Positions 46,405-54,775 of a stretch of 64,000 nt of DNA are shown piece after piece. The DNA comes from Streptomyces cinnabarinus (lineage in GTDB: Bacteria > Actinomycetota > Actinomycetes > Streptomycetales > Streptomycetaceae), in NCBI RefSeq assembly GCF_027270315.1, contig NZ_CP114413.1, positions 372,001 through 436,000 of the forward strand. Direction: 5' to 3'. The position numbers and the translations under genes are program-made. Position 1 is the first letter of the stretch, and the number at the start of each line of letters is the position of its first letter. The notes beneath the pieces are model-generated. The model was not told the DNA's origin and made no database searches. It saw only the letters and a list, made by a program, of their open reading frames with translations.

Positions 46405-47139
46405 TCAGCGGGCGAGGGCGGCCCGGTCGCCCATGACGACGACGGGGTTGCGGTCCGGGTCCAGGGCCAGCAGCAGGTCCTTCATGTGCTCCCGGTCGAG
46501 GCTGACGCAGCCGTGGGTGGGGCCGCCGTGGTCGACGTGCAGCCATATGCCGCCGCCCCGGTCCGCGCCGAGCGGGCGGGTCCAGTCCAGGGGCGTGGTG
46601 CCGGGCTTGCGGTTGTAGTCGATGGCGATGACGTAGTCGAAGGAACCGGCGAGGGGTTCGCCCTCGAATCCGGTGCCGCCGAGGGTGAATCCGGTGGAGT
46701 GGTCGTACGGCAGCCGGGTTCCGGGGTCGCGCAGCAGGCCGCCGGCGTCGCTGAGGGTGTACACGCCGACGGGGCTGCGCAGATCGCCGAGCCGGTGGTG
46801 GTCGGTCCAGCCCTTCAGCGCGTTGTGCGCGGGCCATTCCCGGCCCGCCTCCCAGCCCGCGTCGGTGCGCTGGTACAGGACGGCCGTGGAGCGCGGGGAG
46901 TCCTTGTCGCGTCCGGTGACCACGAGGGCCTGGCGGCTGTCGGAGGGCACCTGCGCCCAGGTCCTGGGGCCGAGTCCGGGCAGTTGCTGCGGGGCCAGGT
47001 CGAGGGAGATCTCGGGCTGGGGCGCGCTGGTGGTGGGGGCGGCGGCGCCCGTGGTGGTCGCCACGGCGCCGGTGCCGCATCCGCTGAGCAACAGGGCGGC
47101 AGCCAGCAGGGCCGTGGCCCGGGGGTTCGGCGTGATCAT
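46405..47139 (-). CDS. L,D-transpeptidase (YkuD) lipoprotein
   Basis: The 244-residue product has a lipoprotein signal peptide with lipobox LLSGC (lipidated Cys21), a Thr/Ala-rich linker, and a C-terminal YkuD domain. The active-site sequence is HVDHGGPTHGCVSLDREHM, with the catalytic Cys and His. L,D-transpeptidases cross-link peptidoglycan through 3-3 bonds or attach proteins outside the membrane. The substrate lid (GGIWLHVDHGG) is normal. ATG at 47139 with AAGG upstream. It lies directly upstream of the two-component genes on the same strand and might be controlled by them, as a cell-envelope link. Confidence 0.87.
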   Translation of the reverse strand: MITPNPRATALLAAALLLSGCGTGAVATTTGAAAPTTSAPQPEISLDLAPQQLPGLGPRTWAQVPSDSRQALVVTGRDKDSPRSTAVLYQRTDAGWEAGREWPAHNALKGWTDHHRLGDLRSPVGVYTLSDAGGLLRDPGTRLPYDHSTGFTLGGTGFEGEPLAGSFDYVIAIDYNRKPGTTPLDWTRPLGADRGGGIWLHVDHGGPTHGCVSLDREHMKDLLLALDPDRNPVVVMGDRAALAR

Positions 47140-47199
47140 GCGTCGACCTTGACGGACACTTGTGAGGAACCCGTCAGCGTCGCGTGGGAAGGACCGACC

Positions 47200-47547
47200 G
47201 TGAGCGTGCGCATCCGCCGCGTCTACGAATCGCCCGAGCCGGAGGACGGCGTCCGTGTCCTCGTCGACCGGCTGTGGCCGCGTGGGCTGTCCAAGGACGC
47301 GGCCCGCGTGGACGAGTGGCCCAAGGGCCTCACCCCGTCGACCGAGCTGCGCCGCTGGTACCACGCGGGCGAGGGGTCGTACGAGGAGTTCGCGGGCCGG
47401 TACGAGGCGGAACTGTCGGCGCCGGAGGCGGCGGAACTCCTCGATCATGTGCGGGAGTTGTCCCGGAAGGGGCCCGTGACACTGCTGACGGCCGCGAAGA
47501 CTCCCGAGGAGAGTCACGCGGCCGTCCTGGCACGTCTGCTGGGCTGA
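47200..47547 (+). CDS. DUF488 family protein
   Basis: The 115-residue protein matches the short DUF488 family (YeaO-like): VRIRRVYESPEPEDGVRVLVDRLWPRGLSKDAARVDEWPKGLTPSTELRRWYHAGEGSYEEFAGRYEAEL, ending TLLTAAKTPEESHAAVLARLL. Function is unknown; the conserved DRLWPRG and W-K pattern suggest a nucleic-acid or nucleotide role. GTG at 47200 gives the family N-terminus. It stands between the transpeptidase (divergent) and the FAD dehydrogenase (convergent). Confidence 0.88.
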   Translation: MSVRIRRVYESPEPEDGVRVLVDRLWPRGLSKDAARVDEWPKGLTPSTELRRWYHAGEGSYEEFAGRYEAELSAPEAAELLDHVRELSRKGPVTLLTAAKTPEESHAAVLARLLG

Positions 47548-47555
47548 CTCCCCGG

Positions 47556-49229
47556 TCAGCCGGTCTGCTGTGCGGCGGCCCGTCCTGCGGCCCGGCCCGA
47601 GAAGAGGCAGCCGCCGAGGAAGGTGCCCTCCAGGGCGTTGTAGCCGTGCACACCGCCACCGCCGAACCCGGCCACCTCACCGGCCGCGTACAGACCGCCG
47701 ATCGGCTGCCCGTCGGCGCCCAGCGCGCGGGAGTCGAGGTCGGTCTGGATGCCGCCGAGGGTCTTGCGGGTGAGGACGTGCAGCTTGACGCCGATCAGCG
47801 GGCCCGCCGAGGGGTCGAGGATGCGGTGCGGGGTGGCGACCCGGCCGAGGCGGTCGCCGATGTAGCGGCGGGCGTTGCGGATGCCCTGCACCTGGGCGTC
47901 CTTGCTGTAGGAGTTGGCGAGCTGAAGGTCGCGGGCCTCGATCTGGCGCCGTACCTCGGCCGCGTCGAGGAGCGGCTTGTCGGTCAGGCCGTTCATCTTC
48001 TCGACGAGCTGCTCCAGGTTGGGGGCGGTCACGAAGTCCGCGCCCTTGCGCAGGAAGGCGTCCACCGGTCCCGGCGCGCCCTTGCCCAGGATGCGCTCCT
48101 TGAGGAAGGCCGCCCGGTCCTTGGCGGTGATGTCGGGGTTCTGCTCGGAGCCGGAGAGTGCGAACTCCTTCTCGATGATCTTCTGGGTGAGGATGAACCA
48201 GGAGTGGTCGTACCCGGCGATGTCCTCGGTGGTGCGCAGGTGCTTGAGGGTGCCGAGGGTGTCGTAGCCGGGCAGGCACGGGTCGGGCAGGCGGCGGCCG
48301 AGCGCGTCGAACCACATGGAGGACGGTCCGGGCAGGATGCGGATGCCGTGTCCGGGCCAGATCGGGTCCCAGTTCTGGATGCCCTCGGTGTAGTGCCACA
48401 TGCGGTCGCGGTTGACCAGTCGTACGCCCGCCGCCGCGCTGATGTCGAGCATGCGGCCGTCGACGTAGGCGGGGACGCCGGTGACCATCTGCGTGGGCGG
48501 GGTGCCGAGGCGCTCGGGCCAGTAGCGCCGGACGATGTCGTGGTCGGCGCCGATGCCGCCGGTGGTGACGACGACGGCCAGCGCGGTGAGTTCGAAGTCG
48601 CCGACGCGGTCGCGGTTGGACTTCACGCCCCGGCCCGCGTCGTCCTCGGCGAGGAGGGTGCCGCGCACCCCGCGCGCCTGGCCGTCCTCGACGACGAGTT
48701 CGTCGACCCGGTGGCGGTGGTGGAAGGTCAGCAGCCCGTCGCGCGCGGCCTGCTTGGCGTACTCGACGAACGGCTCCACCACACCCGTGCCGGTGCCCCA
48801 GGCGATGTGGAAGCGGGGCACGGAGTTGCCGTGGCCGTGCGCCCTCAGGTCGCCGCGCTCAGCCCAGCCGACGGTGGGCAGGAACTTGATGCCGTGCCCC
48901 TCCAGCCAGGACCGCTTCTCCCCCGCCGCGAACTCGACGTAGGCGCGTGCCCAGCGCACCGCCCAGGAGTCCTCGTCGTCGACCCGGTCGAACCCGGCGC
49001 TGCCCTGCCAGTCGCTCCAGGCCAGCTCAAAGGAGTCCTTGATCTTCAGACGGCGCTGTTCGGGGGAGTCGACGAGGAAGAGCCCGCCGAAGGACCAGAA
49101 GGCCTGTCCGCCCAGGTTGCGGGCGTTCTCCTGGTCGACCAAAGCGACCCGGCGGCCCTTGCTGGTGAGTTCGTGTGCGGCGACGAGGCCCGCGAGGCCC
49201 GCTCCGACGACGATGACGTCGGCATCCAT
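47556..49229 (-). CDS. FAD-binding dehydrogenase (KstD/fumarate-reductase-like)
   Basis: The 557-residue flavoprotein begins MDADVIVVGAGLAGLVAAHELTSKGRRVALVDQENARNLGGQAFWSFGGLFLVDSPEQRRL, the FAD-binding motif of the FAD_binding_2 family. It ends GLYAAGEVAGFGGGGVHGYNALEGTFLGGCLFSGRAAG. Members related to 3-ketosteroid delta-1-dehydrogenase and fumarate reductase desaturate or reduce C-C bonds; the steroid-specific residues cannot be verified. It follows the TetR gene by 16 bases, so the two form an operon that the TetR protein probably controls. Confidence 0.9.
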   Translation of the reverse strand: MDADVIVVGAGLAGLVAAHELTSKGRRVALVDQENARNLGGQAFWSFGGLFLVDSPEQRRLKIKDSFELAWSDWQGSAGFDRVDDEDSWAVRWARAYVEFAAGEKRSWLEGHGIKFLPTVGWAERGDLRAHGHGNSVPRFHIAWGTGTGVVEPFVEYAKQAARDGLLTFHHRHRVDELVVEDGQARGVRGTLLAEDDAGRGVKSNRDRVGDFELTALAVVVTTGGIGADHDIVRRYWPERLGTPPTQMVTGVPAYVDGRMLDISAAAGVRLVNRDRMWHYTEGIQNWDPIWPGHGIRILPGPSSMWFDALGRRLPDPCLPGYDTLGTLKHLRTTEDIAGYDHSWFILTQKIIEKEFALSGSEQNPDITAKDRAAFLKERILGKGAPGPVDAFLRKGADFVTAPNLEQLVEKMNGLTDKPLLDAAEVRRQIEARDLQLANSYSKDAQVQGIRNARRYIGDRLGRVATPHRILDPSAGPLIGVKLHVLTRKTLGGIQTDLDSRALGADGQPIGGLYAAGEVAGFGGGGVHGYNALEGTFLGGCLFSGRAAGRAAAQQTG

Positions 49230-49245
49230 GCGACCGTTCCCTTCC

Positions 49246-49872
49246 TCATTCGGGGGTGCCGCTGCCGTCGGTCAGCAGGGCGGTGAGCAGTTGCTTGAGC
49301 CAGGCGCGGGCGCTGTCGACGTCCTTGTCCAGCAGCAGTTGGGTGGTGACCCCGTCGTAGGCGGCGACGACCGCGCGGGCGGCGCCGTCGATGCCGTCGA
49401 ACACGGCGGGCAGTGCGGTGTGCCCGGTGGCCCGGGCGAGGCGGTCGGCGATGGCGGCGCGCAGCCGCTCGCGGTGTTCCAGCAGGCTCTGCGCGACGTC
49501 CGGGTCACGGGCGGCGTGCACCAGGAAGTCCGTCTTCACCAGCAGCCACTCCACGTCGAGCAGCAGCACCTCGGTGACCCGGTCCACGGACTCCGGTACG
49601 TCGAGCGCGGGGCCGTCCAGCGCCAGGGCGTCCGTGACCTGCTCGGCGATCAGGTCGGCGCGCTGCCGGTAGAGGGCGAAGAAGAGCTCGTCGAGGCTGG
49701 CGAAGTTGGAGTAGAAGGCGCCCCGGCTGTAGCCGGCAGCGTCGCAGACCTCCTCGATGGACACGCGGCCGAACCCCTTGGCGGCGAACACCTCGAACGC
49801 GGCGTCGAGGAGATTGGCCCGCGTACGCACGCGACGCCTGGTCACACGCCGTGTCACCTGCTCCGCCACCAT
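49246..49872 (-). CDS. TetR family regulator
   Basis: The 208-residue protein has an Arg-rich leader (VTRRVTRRRVRTR) and a TetR helix-turn-helix (NLLDAAFEVFAAKGFGRVSIEEVCDAAGYSRGAFYSNFASLDELFFALYRQ). The C-terminal helices would bind a ligand. It is the first gene of an operon with a KstD-like FAD dehydrogenase. A strong inverted repeat (49898-49912) lies 26 bases before its start, as expected for an autorepressor that also controls the dehydrogenase. The ligand is probably the dehydrogenase substrate, by inference. Confidence 0.92.
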   Translation of the reverse strand: MVAEQVTRRVTRRRVRTRANLLDAAFEVFAAKGFGRVSIEEVCDAAGYSRGAFYSNFASLDELFFALYRQRADLIAEQVTDALALDGPALDVPESVDRVTEVLLLDVEWLLVKTDFLVHAARDPDVAQSLLEHRERLRAAIADRLARATGHTALPAVFDGIDGAARAVVAAYDGVTTQLLLDKDVDSARAWLKQLLTALLTDGSGTPE

Positions 49873-49897
49873 GACCGCCCCTCCGTTCGATACGGGA

Positions 49898-49912
49898 ATG
49901 TATCCGATACAT
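49898..49912. promoter_or_regulatory. TetR operator candidate
   Basis: ATGTAT-CCG-ATACAT: perfect 6-base arms and a 3-base centre, placed between the divergent TetR and AlkB-like genes, 26 bases before the TetR start and 76 before the AlkB-like start. Size and place fit a TetR-type operator. Confidence 0.65.
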
Positions 49913-49987
49913 CAGTGCATCAAAAGGCTCGCGGTGTCAGGAATAAGCGATGGGAACATATATTCGAATAAGGAGTACGCTGGCTTC

Positions 49988-50614
49988 ATGACCACGCACC
50001 TCCAGGGTTCCCTCTTCGACCAGGCCGACGAGCTACGGTTCGGCCCGCTCGACGGGATCCGCCGGACCACCCTCGGCCGGGGCGCCTGGATCGACGTGCT
50101 GCCCGGCTGGCTCAGCGGATCGGACGGACTGTTCGACCGGCTGGCCGCCGAGGTCCCCTGGCGGGCGGAGCGCCGCACGATGTACGACCAGGTCGTGGAC
50201 GTACCCCGGCTGCTGGCGTTCTACGGCGCGGACGACCCGCTGCCGCATCCGGTGCTGGACCAGGCACGGGCGGCCCTCACCGCGCACTACGCGCGGGAGC
50301 TGGGCGAGCCGTTCACCACGGCGGGCCTGTGCTACTACCGCGACGGCCGGGACAGCGTCGCCTGGCACGGCGACCGGATCGGCCGGGGAGCGCGGGAGGA
50401 CACCATGGTCGCCATCGTGTCCGTCGGCGCCCCTCGCGATCTGCTGCTGCGCCCGTCGGGCGGCGGCGAGACCGTGCGCCGCCCCCTGGGCCACGGCGAC
50501 CTCATCGTGATGGGCGGCTCCTGCCAGCGCACTTGGGAGCACGCCGTCCCGAAGACCTCCCGCGCCGCGGGGCCGCGCATCAGCATCCAGTTCCGGCCGC
50601 ACGGAGTGCACTGA
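49988..50614 (+). CDS. AlkB-like 2-oxoglutarate/Fe(II)-dependent dioxygenase
   Basis: The 208-residue protein resembles AlkB: GPLDGIRRTTLGRGAWIDVLPGWL at the N-terminus, WRAERRTMYDQVVDVPRLLAFYG, NxYRDGxDSxxWHxD-like CYYRDGRDSVAWHGDRIG (iron-binding His and Asp), and the distal His and Arg in WEHAVPKTSRAAGPRISIQFRP. The family removes alkyl groups from damaged nucleic acid bases by oxidation. ATG at 49988. It is divergent from the TetR gene and shares its operator-containing gap. Confidence 0.88.
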   Translation: MTTHLQGSLFDQADELRFGPLDGIRRTTLGRGAWIDVLPGWLSGSDGLFDRLAAEVPWRAERRTMYDQVVDVPRLLAFYGADDPLPHPVLDQARAALTAHYARELGEPFTTAGLCYYRDGRDSVAWHGDRIGRGAREDTMVAIVSVGAPRDLLLRPSGGGETVRRPLGHGDLIVMGGSCQRTWEHAVPKTSRAAGPRISIQFRPHGVH

Positions 50615-50708
50615 GCACCCGAACGCACTTGATCACCCAAATGCGCTCTTTCGTCCCAGGTGTGCGTGATCGGAGGATCTCAGCACCACCTCTTCGACAG
50701 GAGCCCGG

Positions 50709-51119
50709 ATGATCCATGTCCGCAGGACCGTATGCCTCGCCGTCGCCACGATCACCGCTGCCGCCCTCCTTCCGCTGTCCGGCGCCTCCGCCGCCGCGGC
50801 GCGCGCCTGTTCGGGCCTCCCGACGGCCACCGACGGAGTCACCGTCTCGTCCGCGACCTACGGCCGAATGCTCGTCGAACTGCGCCACAGCCCCTCCATC
50901 GACTGCCTCTGGGGCAGGCTCAGCGGCGGCCGGGTGGGCGACGGCGTGACCGTGTTCCTGGACAACGACCCCTGGATGTCCGCCACCATCACCCAGGGCA
51001 CGTCCGTCTTCACCGAGTGGTCCTCCCGCGGGTATCCGGGGCGGTGGTTCAGCGCGTGCGCGGTCAACGACTCGGCACAGACCGTGTACATGTGCAGCAG
51101 GCCCAAGTACCCCGGCTGA
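50709..51119 (+). CDS. Small secreted protein, unknown function
   Basis: The 136-residue protein has a Sec signal peptide (MIHVRRTVCLAVATITAAALLPLSGASAAAA) and a mature domain of about 105 residues with four cysteines (in ARACSG, IDCLWG, SACAV and YMCSR), which could form two disulfides. The mature part is beta-rich (VTVSSATYGRMLVELRHS, GVTVFLDNDPWMSATITQG). I do not recognise the family. It is followed by a 10-base-pair hairpin that may end the transcript. Confidence 0.75.
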   Translation: MIHVRRTVCLAVATITAAALLPLSGASAAAARACSGLPTATDGVTVSSATYGRMLVELRHSPSIDCLWGRLSGGRVGDGVTVFLDNDPWMSATITQGTSVFTEWSSRGYPGRWFSACAVNDSAQTVYMCSRPKYPG

Positions 51120-51140
51120 CCCCGCGCGAGCCGTTCTGGT

Positions 51141-51165
51141 TGGCTGTCCCCCGACGGGACAGCCA
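51141..51165 (+). terminator. Intergenic hairpin, possible terminator
   Basis: TGGCTGTCCC (51141-51150), CCGAC, GGGACAGCCA (51156-51165): a 10-base perfect stem 21 bases after the small secreted protein's stop. No T-run, as is usual for Streptomyces terminators. It also lies 22 bases before the metallo-hydrolase start. Confidence 0.6.
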
Positions 51166-51187
51166 CAACGGACGGTGGGAAGAGACC

Positions 51188-51934
51188 ATGCGGGCAGATG
51201 TGCAGCAAGTCGCCGACGGCACCTATCTGGTGCACGGCTCCAACACCAACTGGGTGATCCTGGCCGAGGGGGACGCCGTCACCCTGGTCGACACCGGGTA
51301 TCCCGGGGACCGGGAGCAGGTGCTCGCCTCCCTTGCGCAGGTGGGGAGTTCGCCGGAGGCCGTGGCGGCCGTGCTGATCACGCACGCGCACAACGACCAT
51401 GTGGGGTCGGCGGAGTTCCTGCGGGCGCGGTACGGGACGCCGGTGCTGCTGCACGAGGCCGAAGTGCCGCACGCGCGGCGGGAGTTCCTGCACCAGGTGA
51501 CCGTCGGACAGGTGCTGAGGAACGGCTGGCGGCCCGGTGTGCTGCCGTGGGCGGTGCACGCGCTGCGCTCCGGCGGCAAGACCCATGTCCCGGTCACCGA
51601 GCCGGAGGCGTTCACGCCGGACGCCCCGCTGGACCTGCCGGGGCGTCCGGTGCCGGTGCACTCCCCCGGCCACACCGACGGCCACTGCGCCTTCCACCTC
51701 CCGGACCGGGGCGTACTGATCACGGGAGACGCGCTGGTGAGCGGCCATCCGACGTCCCGGATCAAGGGCCCGCACCTGCTGCTCGACATGTTCCACCGCG
51801 AGCGCGCCCAGGCCCTCGCGTCCCTTGAGGTCCTCGCCGAGCGCGACGCCGACCTGTTCCTGCCCGGCCACGGCCCCGCGCACCGCGGTCCAGTACGTGA
51901 AGCGGCACTTCAGGCCCGGGAGCGAGCCGCTTAG
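51188..51934 (+). CDS. Metallo-beta-lactamase-fold hydrolase
   Basis: The 248-residue cytosolic protein has the metal-binding motif THAHNDHVG (HxHxDH), a later His in VHSPGHTDGHCAFHL, an Asp in LITGDALVSG and a final His in FLPGHGPAH. These residues form the dinuclear zinc site of this fold. N-terminus: MRADVQQVADGTYLVHGSNTNWVILAEGDAVTLVDTGYPGD. It belongs to the broad glyoxalase II/quorum-lactonase-like group; the substrate is unknown. ATG at 51188. Confidence 0.88.
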   Translation: MRADVQQVADGTYLVHGSNTNWVILAEGDAVTLVDTGYPGDREQVLASLAQVGSSPEAVAAVLITHAHNDHVGSAEFLRARYGTPVLLHEAEVPHARREFLHQVTVGQVLRNGWRPGVLPWAVHALRSGGKTHVPVTEPEAFTPDAPLDLPGRPVPVHSPGHTDGHCAFHLPDRGVLITGDALVSGHPTSRIKGPHLLLDMFHRERAQALASLEVLAERDADLFLPGHGPAHRGPVREAALQARERAA

Positions 51935-51974
51935 GGTGAGGTGACGATCACCCGCGAGACGAGGATCCCCGCCC

Positions 51975-53216
51975 ATGGCCCTGCAGATCAGCGCGACCAA
52001 CCCCGAGCACCCCGCGCTCCTGTTGGAACTGCCGTGGCACCTGCCGCTGGAGGAGTGGCCGGAGGACTACCTCGTGCCGCTGCCGCGCGGCATCTCCCGG
52101 CACGTCGTCCGCTACGCGCGCGCCGGGACCGAGGTCATCGCGGTCAAGGAACTCGCCGAACGGCCCGCGCTGCGCGAGTACGAGCTGCTGCGCGACCTGG
52201 ACCGCCTCGGCATCCCGGCGGTCGACCCGCTCGCCGTGGTCACCGGCCGCGTCGACACCGAGGGCGCGCCCCTGGAGCCGGTGCTGGTCACCCGGCACCT
52301 CGGCGGCTCCCTGCCGTACCGCTCGATGTTCGAGACGACGATGCGCCCGGCGACCATGCACCGGCTGATGGACGCCCTGGCGGTACTGCTGGTGCGGCTG
52401 CACCTGGCCGGGTTCGCCTGGGGCGACTGCTCGCTGTCCAACACCCTCTTCCGGCGCGACGCGGGCGCCTACGCCGCCTACCTGGTCGACGCCGAGACCG
52501 GCGATCTGCACCCCCAGCTCAGCACCGGGCAGCGCGACTACGACCTCGACCTCGCGCGGGTCAACATCAGCGGGGAGCTGCTGGACCTGGAGGCGTCCGG
52601 CGCGCTGCACCCCTCGGTGGACCCGATCGAGTTCGGCACCGAGATCTGCGCCCGCTACCGGGGCCTGTGGCAGGAGCTGACCCGCAGCTCGGTGTACCCG
52701 GCCGGGAAGTACCACTACATAGAACGCCGGATACGCCGCCTGCACGACCTCGGTTTCGACGTCGCGGAGATGCAGATCGAGCACTCCTCCAACGGCGACA
52801 GCGTCACCTTCGTGCCCAAGGTCGTCGACGCCGGCCACCACCAGCGCCAACTGCTGCGCCTGACGGGCCTGGACACCGAGGAGAACCAGGCCCGACGGCT
52901 GCTGAACGACCTGGAGAGCTGGATGGCCACCCAGGACGACTACGCCCCGGGCGACCCCCTCGCCGCCCGCCCCGAGGTCCTCGCCCACCGCTGGGTGCGG
53001 GACGTCTTCCGGCCCACGGTCCGGGCGGTCCCGCTCGAACTGCGCGGGTCGATGGACGCGGCGGAGATCTACCACGAACTCCTGGAACACCGCTGGTACT
53101 TGTCGGAGCGGGCGCAGCACGACATCGGTCTGGACACGGCCGTGACCGACTACATCGAGAAGATCCTCCCCAAGGCCCGCGAGACGCTCCAGCCCACCTC
53201 GCGGGAGGCGGACTGA
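51975..53216 (+). CDS. DUF4032 protein with kinase-like fold
   Basis: The 413-residue protein belongs to the DUF4032 family. Its middle part looks like a lipopolysaccharide-kinase-type catalytic core: VIAVKELAERPALREYELLRDLDRLGIPAV (Lys and Glu of the N-lobe), AWGDCSLSNTLFRRD (catalytic loop with Asp and Asn) and AYLVDAETGDLHP (metal-binding Asp). The C-terminal ~150 residues are the DUF4032 region proper. Substrate unknown. ATG at 51975. It is convergent with the universal stress protein gene, two bases apart. Confidence 0.83.
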   Translation: MALQISATNPEHPALLLELPWHLPLEEWPEDYLVPLPRGISRHVVRYARAGTEVIAVKELAERPALREYELLRDLDRLGIPAVDPLAVVTGRVDTEGAPLEPVLVTRHLGGSLPYRSMFETTMRPATMHRLMDALAVLLVRLHLAGFAWGDCSLSNTLFRRDAGAYAAYLVDAETGDLHPQLSTGQRDYDLDLARVNISGELLDLEASGALHPSVDPIEFGTEICARYRGLWQELTRSSVYPAGKYHYIERRIRRLHDLGFDVAEMQIEHSSNGDSVTFVPKVVDAGHHQRQLLRLTGLDTEENQARRLLNDLESWMATQDDYAPGDPLAARPEVLAHRWVRDVFRPTVRAVPLELRGSMDAAEIYHELLEHRWYLSERAQHDIGLDTAVTDYIEKILPKARETLQPTSREAD

Positions 53217-53217
53217 C

Positions 53218-54096
53218 TCAGCCGGCGGCGGGCGGCACCACGGCCACCGGGCAGTCGGCGTGGTGCAGCACACCGTGCGCGACCGAGCCGATCCGGGCGC
53301 CCACGGCCGTACGGCGGGCGCGCCGCCCCACGACCATCAACTGGGCCCGCCCGGCCACCGACAGCAGTACCTGCCCCGCGCTACCCATCTCCACGTGCTC
53401 CACCACATGCACATCCGGGTACCGCTCACGCCACGGCTGCACGGCTGAGGCCAGCGCCTTCTTCTCGTACGGCTCAAGACCGCCCGCGTCGTCCAGCAGC
53501 TTCAGCGAGGACGGGCTGTAGGCGAACAGCGGCGGCAGCGTCCAGGCGCGCACCACCCGCACGGTGGCGCCGCGCGCCGCGGCCGTCTCGAAGGCGAACC
53601 GCAGCGCCGCCGCGCTGTCCTCGGGCTCGCCCTGCTGGCCGACGACGATCTCGTGCCCGGCGACCTCGGCGGAGGGCTGGTCCCCGGCGCGCACCAGCAC
53701 GACCGGCCGCTCGGCCGCCACGATCGCCTGCTGTCCGACGGAGCCGAGCAGGAAGCCGACGACGGCGGCGTGCCCCCGCGACCCGAGCACCAGCATCTCG
53801 GCGTCCACGGCCGCGGAGACCAGCGTGTCGACGGGCCCGCCCTCGGGCGCGTCGGCCGTCACATCGAGCCCGGGATGCCGCTCGGCGAGGTCCCGGGCGG
53901 CCCGCGCCACCGCTTCCCCCGCCCACTTCGCCTGCGCGTCCGGGTCGGCGCCCTCGACCGCCTCCAACGGCTGGAACCGCCAGGCGTGCACGACGCGCAG
54001 CGCCAGTCCCCGCCGGACCGCCTCACGGGCCGCCCAGCCCAGCGCGGCAAGGCTCTCGTCGGTTCCGTCGAATCCTGCCGTGATCGGGCGCGTCAT
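53218..54096 (-). CDS. Universal stress protein, two UspA domains
   Basis: The 292-residue protein contains two tandem Usp domains. The first (about 1-140) starts ITAGFDGTDESLAALGWAAREAVRRGLALRVVHAW and ends with the ATP-binding GSRGHAAVVGFLLGSVGQQAIVAAERPVVLV. The second (about 147-290) starts EIVVGQQGEPEDSAAALRFAFETA and ends VGRRARRTAVGARIGSVAHGVLHHADCPVAVV. Both G-2x-G-9x-G-type loops are recognisable, so ATP binding is likely. It probably responds to hypoxia or nutrient stress. ATG at 54096. Confidence 0.92.
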   Translation of the reverse strand: MTRPITAGFDGTDESLAALGWAAREAVRRGLALRVVHAWRFQPLEAVEGADPDAQAKWAGEAVARAARDLAERHPGLDVTADAPEGGPVDTLVSAAVDAEMLVLGSRGHAAVVGFLLGSVGQQAIVAAERPVVLVRAGDQPSAEVAGHEIVVGQQGEPEDSAAALRFAFETAAARGATVRVVRAWTLPPLFAYSPSSLKLLDDAGGLEPYEKKALASAVQPWRERYPDVHVVEHVEMGSAGQVLLSVAGRAQLMVVGRRARRTAVGARIGSVAHGVLHHADCPVAVVPPAAG

Positions 54097-54157
54097 TGCG
54101 GGTGCCTCCCTGGGTCGTGGTCACGTCCGGGTCCCCAGTCTTCACTACGCTGCATTC

Positions 54158-54511
54158 ATGACCTTGGAGTGGGAGCAGATCAACGTCGACGCGGCCGATC
54201 CGGTGGCCCTGGGGAGTTGGTGGGCGGCCGCCCTCGGCTGGGTGGTCGTGAACGACTCGCCCGACGAGTACGAGATCCGGCCCGCTCCGGACCGGCTGCC
54301 GGGACTGCTCTTCGTCCCGGTGCCGGAGGGAAAGACGGTCAAGAACCGGCTCCACCCCGACTTCCGTCCCGACGACCACCAGGCCGAGGTCGACCGCCTG
54401 CTGGCGCTCGGCGCCCGGCACGCCGACGTCGGCCAGGGCGAGCAGTCGTGGACGGTGCTCATGGACCCCGAGGGCAACGAGTTCTGCGTGCTGTCCTCGC
54501 GCCGCCGCTGA
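54158..54511 (+). CDS. Small VOC family protein
   Basis: The 117-residue protein is a single glyoxalase-like module: MTLEWEQINVDAADPVALGSWWAAALGWVVV, then LHPDFRPDDHQAEVDRLLALGARHADVGQGEQSWTVLMDPEGNEFCVLSS. This is the glyoxalase-like DUF/VOC type common in Streptomyces. Its activity is unknown. ATG at 54158, divergent from the Usp gene. Confidence 0.85.
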   Translation: MTLEWEQINVDAADPVALGSWWAAALGWVVVNDSPDEYEIRPAPDRLPGLLFVPVPEGKTVKNRLHPDFRPDDHQAEVDRLLALGARHADVGQGEQSWTVLMDPEGNEFCVLSSRRR

Positions 54512-54775
54512 CCCGGACGAGGTCACCGGGGACTCACTCGCCGCGGCCGCGGATGTCTTCCACGATCTTCATCACTGTCGCCGTCAGCCGTTCTCGCCGT
54601 GCGCGGTCGCGCACGCCAGAAGGGCCGGACAGTGTGCGGGTCTGTGACAGCCGCGGCCTGGGCCGCCTCCGGCATACCTGAGCGAAGTGACACGATCGAA
54701 CATACGATGGCACCTGTCGGCACGGCGGCGGTCGTCTCCGTGCCGGAGCAACGGACCACTCGGGGTGGGAGACGT

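Noticed and set aside
43871..47080. 1069-residue minus-strand frame read as one hybrid protein
   Set aside because: Only the receiver part and the kinase part are protein-like. The middle is the out-of-frame winged helix and the start is shadow of the transpeptidase, so a designed hybrid kinase is unlikely; a frameshift is the simpler reading.
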